Origin: Prochlorococcus sp. AG-402-B19
GTDB taxonomy: Bacteria; Cyanobacteriota; Cyanobacteriia; PCC-6307; Cyanobiaceae
DNA length: 64,000 bases
NCBI GenBank assembly: GCA_003279615.1
Contig: QCHM01000005.1
Location: 1 to 64,000, forward strand
Direction: 5' to 3'
In this document: piece after piece, positions 62,481-64,000 of the stretch
Position numbering within the stretch: the first letter of the stretch is position 1
Layout of the letters: every line of letters begins with the position of its first letter
The notes under the pieces: model-generated
Database searches by the model: none
Seen by the model: the letters and a program-made list of their open reading frames with translations, nothing else
What the model was told of the DNA's origin: nothing
Position numbers and translations under genes: made by a program

Positions 62481-63422
62481 TTATTTATTTAATATTTTAT
62501 GAACTAATTTTTTAAAAAACAAGCGAGGAGTAGCTAAATCTATTCCTAATTTGAAATATAAGAATTTATCTATTTTCTTACCAGTATCAATAAATAAAGA
62601 AGATGGGATCATATAAAAACAATATAATCCAATTTGAAATAATTCTTTCAATGGAAGTTGATATATTTTGGTAGGCGGATTACTTATTCCTATATTGCTT
62701 GATCCCGACCCTAAGTAATGCATTACGCTGAAATCTTGAGGTATAAAAGAAATATCAACAATAATTTTTTCATTCAAAGCTTTACCCTCCTCAATCATTT
62801 GAAACCATAAAGCATCTAATTTATTCATTTTCACAGCAACATGCTGATGATAAATATCTTGTCTAAAAATGACCATATCTCCTTTATTAGCAGCAATCTT
62901 TATTACTTTTTTATTATCTTCCCAAGTCTTAATTTCTGATTTTGTTGGTTTTGCTATTTTCCTCTCTTTATTATGAAATACATTCTCCGCAACCCAAAAG
63001 GTTCTATCCTCTAGATCGTCTTCAAGATAAAGAATACAATTAATACCTTTTGACTCATCTGTCTCAAAGGTTACAGGATTGACGTTATCAGCATGCCAAG
63101 TAAAAAGGGGAGCTTTATTATTTATTGAATAACTTCTAATACATTTCAAGATAGGTTCTTTACCTAAAAAATTTGAAGCCAATTCTCTTAAGTTTTTATC
63201 AATAACAACATCAACTGCATCTTTAGAACAAGCCAACACATTTGTATTGAATTTGGTTAAACCTAAAAGTGTTGTCTGGGGCTTATTTGAATTCAATGAG
63301 AATTTTTTATAACGTAAAGTTTCCCTAATTCTTTCACATGAGTTGTTTTCGCACACACTTGGGATGATTCCCCAACCTTTTTCTTTTAATTGTGTTAATG
63401 CTTTATTATACTTTTCTTGCAT
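62481..63422 (-). CDS. Putative Fe(II)/2OG dioxygenase (phytanoyl-CoA dioxygenase-like)
   Basis: The 313-residue protein looks like a phytanoyl-CoA dioxygenase-type enzyme. FTWHADNVNP carries the H110-x-D112 iron ligands, GINCILYLEDDLEDRTFWVAENVFH follows as barrel strands, and GDMVIFRQDIYHQHVAVKMNKLDALWFQ holds the distal histidine (H192 or H194) and a barrel strand. A basic hydrophobic C-terminus, KKLVHKILNK, is unusual. Assignment rests on the HxD...H pattern. The substrate is unknown; a glycan or lipid target is possible given the neighbouring surface region. Confidence 0.6.
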   Translation of the reverse strand: MQEKYNKALTQLKEKGWGIIPSVCENNSCERIRETLRYKKFSLNSNKPQTTLLGLTKFNTNVLACSKDAVDVVIDKNLRELASNFLGKEPILKCIRSYSINNKAPLFTWHADNVNPVTFETDESKGINCILYLEDDLEDRTFWVAENVFHNKERKIAKPTKSEIKTWEDNKKVIKIAANKGDMVIFRQDIYHQHVAVKMNKLDALWFQMIEEGKALNEKIIVDISFIPQDFSVMHYLGSGSSNIGISNPPTKIYQLPLKELFQIGLYCFYMIPSSLFIDTGKKIDKFLYFKLGIDLATPRLFFKKLVHKILNK

Positions 63423-64000
63423 AATCCAAAAAATAATTAAGAAACTATAATTTTCAAATCATAGCCTACATTCCTTTTATTTAAGTTTTAATGGTAACAA
63501 CCTGTACCTAAACTCTTAGCATTACTAGTAATTCCCCTTACATAGAATTCGATTCAAGGCTTCTGAGAAATTTAAAAAATCACCTATTTTACTTGACGCC
63601 ACTTAATAGAGGTTAGTAAGCAATTATGCAAAATGATGCTATACGGCACGGTAAAAATAACTACATAGGATCTGGTAAAGAATGATACAAAATCATGCAC
63701 TCCTAAATACCCTCAAGCTTGAAAATGGAGATGGATACTCAGTTCAGGGAAGAAAAATAAGAGGAAATAAAAAAACAAGTAATTTATCGTTTAAAAGATG
63801 CTATTGGAATGAGAATTATCGTTGAGCAGTCTTCCCACCCTATGACTGGAATAGTCAAAACCAAAGTAAGATTATCTTCGCCATTGAAGATCTAAATAGC
63901 GTTGTTGATAAAAGAAATATATGAAGAATGGTGGAAATGAGAAGGCATATTTAAACAAGGCGCAAGTGAATTTTTTATAGGTGCAATGCAGCTGTAAATA
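63423..64000 (+). pseudogene. Decayed reading frame at window end, possible integrase remnant
   Basis: A 47-codon frame (63682-63825) reads MIQNHALLNTLKLENGDGYS and ends KRCYWNENYR at TGA. It stays open beyond the stop with FPPYDWNSQNQSKIIFAIED up to TGA 63919-63921. A shift then gives KEIYEEWWK and FKQGASEFFIGAMQL. The pieces read like one protein broken by a stop and a frameshift. The 'Y-x-W ... A-I-E-D-L' layout resembles the N-terminal part of tyrosine recombinases, but this is a guess. The rest of the stretch (63423-63681) holds nothing recognisable. Confidence 0.4.

Overview
The window looks like part of a Prochlorococcus chromosome. I infer this from the AT-rich composition, the compact layout, and the many protein types typical of marine picocyanobacteria: a Yfr1-type site on a porin leader, isiB flavodoxin, the iron-binding protein FutA, Ycf46, DUF2808, a PsbF-like protein, and the rpmH-rnpA-PH domain-yidC-Ycf46-serS-rseP-rpsN-pnp-cysQ-rsmI core block. 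A low-light-adapted lineage is likely but cannot be settled from one window.

Layout. (1) 1-4.7 kb: a ferredoxin, a TPR protein and small membrane proteins, separated by non-coding DNA that carries two diverged copies of one repeat. (2) 4.8-9.5 kb: tRNA-Ser, then an iron-related group (futA divergent from a PKHD-type dioxygenase), a small secreted protein, an outer-membrane porin and glyQ. (3) 9.5-15.5 kb: an accessory island. A DUF3102-like gene sits behind a LexA-like operator and is followed by four tightly spaced small genes, then by scattered small orphan genes that include a paralog pair. (4) 15.6-22.6 kb: peroxiredoxin, a TPR-methyltransferase, several small membrane proteins, a PsbF-like protein lacking the heme histidine, and flavodoxin. 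(5) 22.7-38.7 kb: conserved core. (6) 39.5-61 kb: tRNA-Arg followed by a large cell-surface polysaccharide region. (7) 61-64 kb: a second DUF3102-like gene immediately downstream of tRNA-Ala, a 2OG dioxygenase-like gene and a decayed reading frame, suggesting a worn tRNA-anchored integration site.

How the surface region fits together. gmhA, hddA and a fused guanylyltransferase/phosphatase supply all steps to GDP-D-glycero-alpha-D-manno-heptose. gmd and fcl make GDP-L-fucose. A polyprenyl-phosphate sugar-phosphate transferase starts the lipid-linked unit. Glycosyltransferases, a sulfotransferase, a C-methyltransferase and epimerases build and decorate it. An Amj-like membrane protein may flip it, a Wzy-like protein polymerise it, a Wzz/GumC-like protein set its length, and a Wza-like protein export it. 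One FkbM methyltransferase in this region is frameshifted.

The most interesting signals are the LexA-like site in front of the 10-11.8 kb small-gene cassette and its paralog beside tRNA-Ala, the PsbF-like protein without its heme ligand, the Amj-like candidate flippase, and several perfect inverted repeats sitting directly in front of regulator-like genes.
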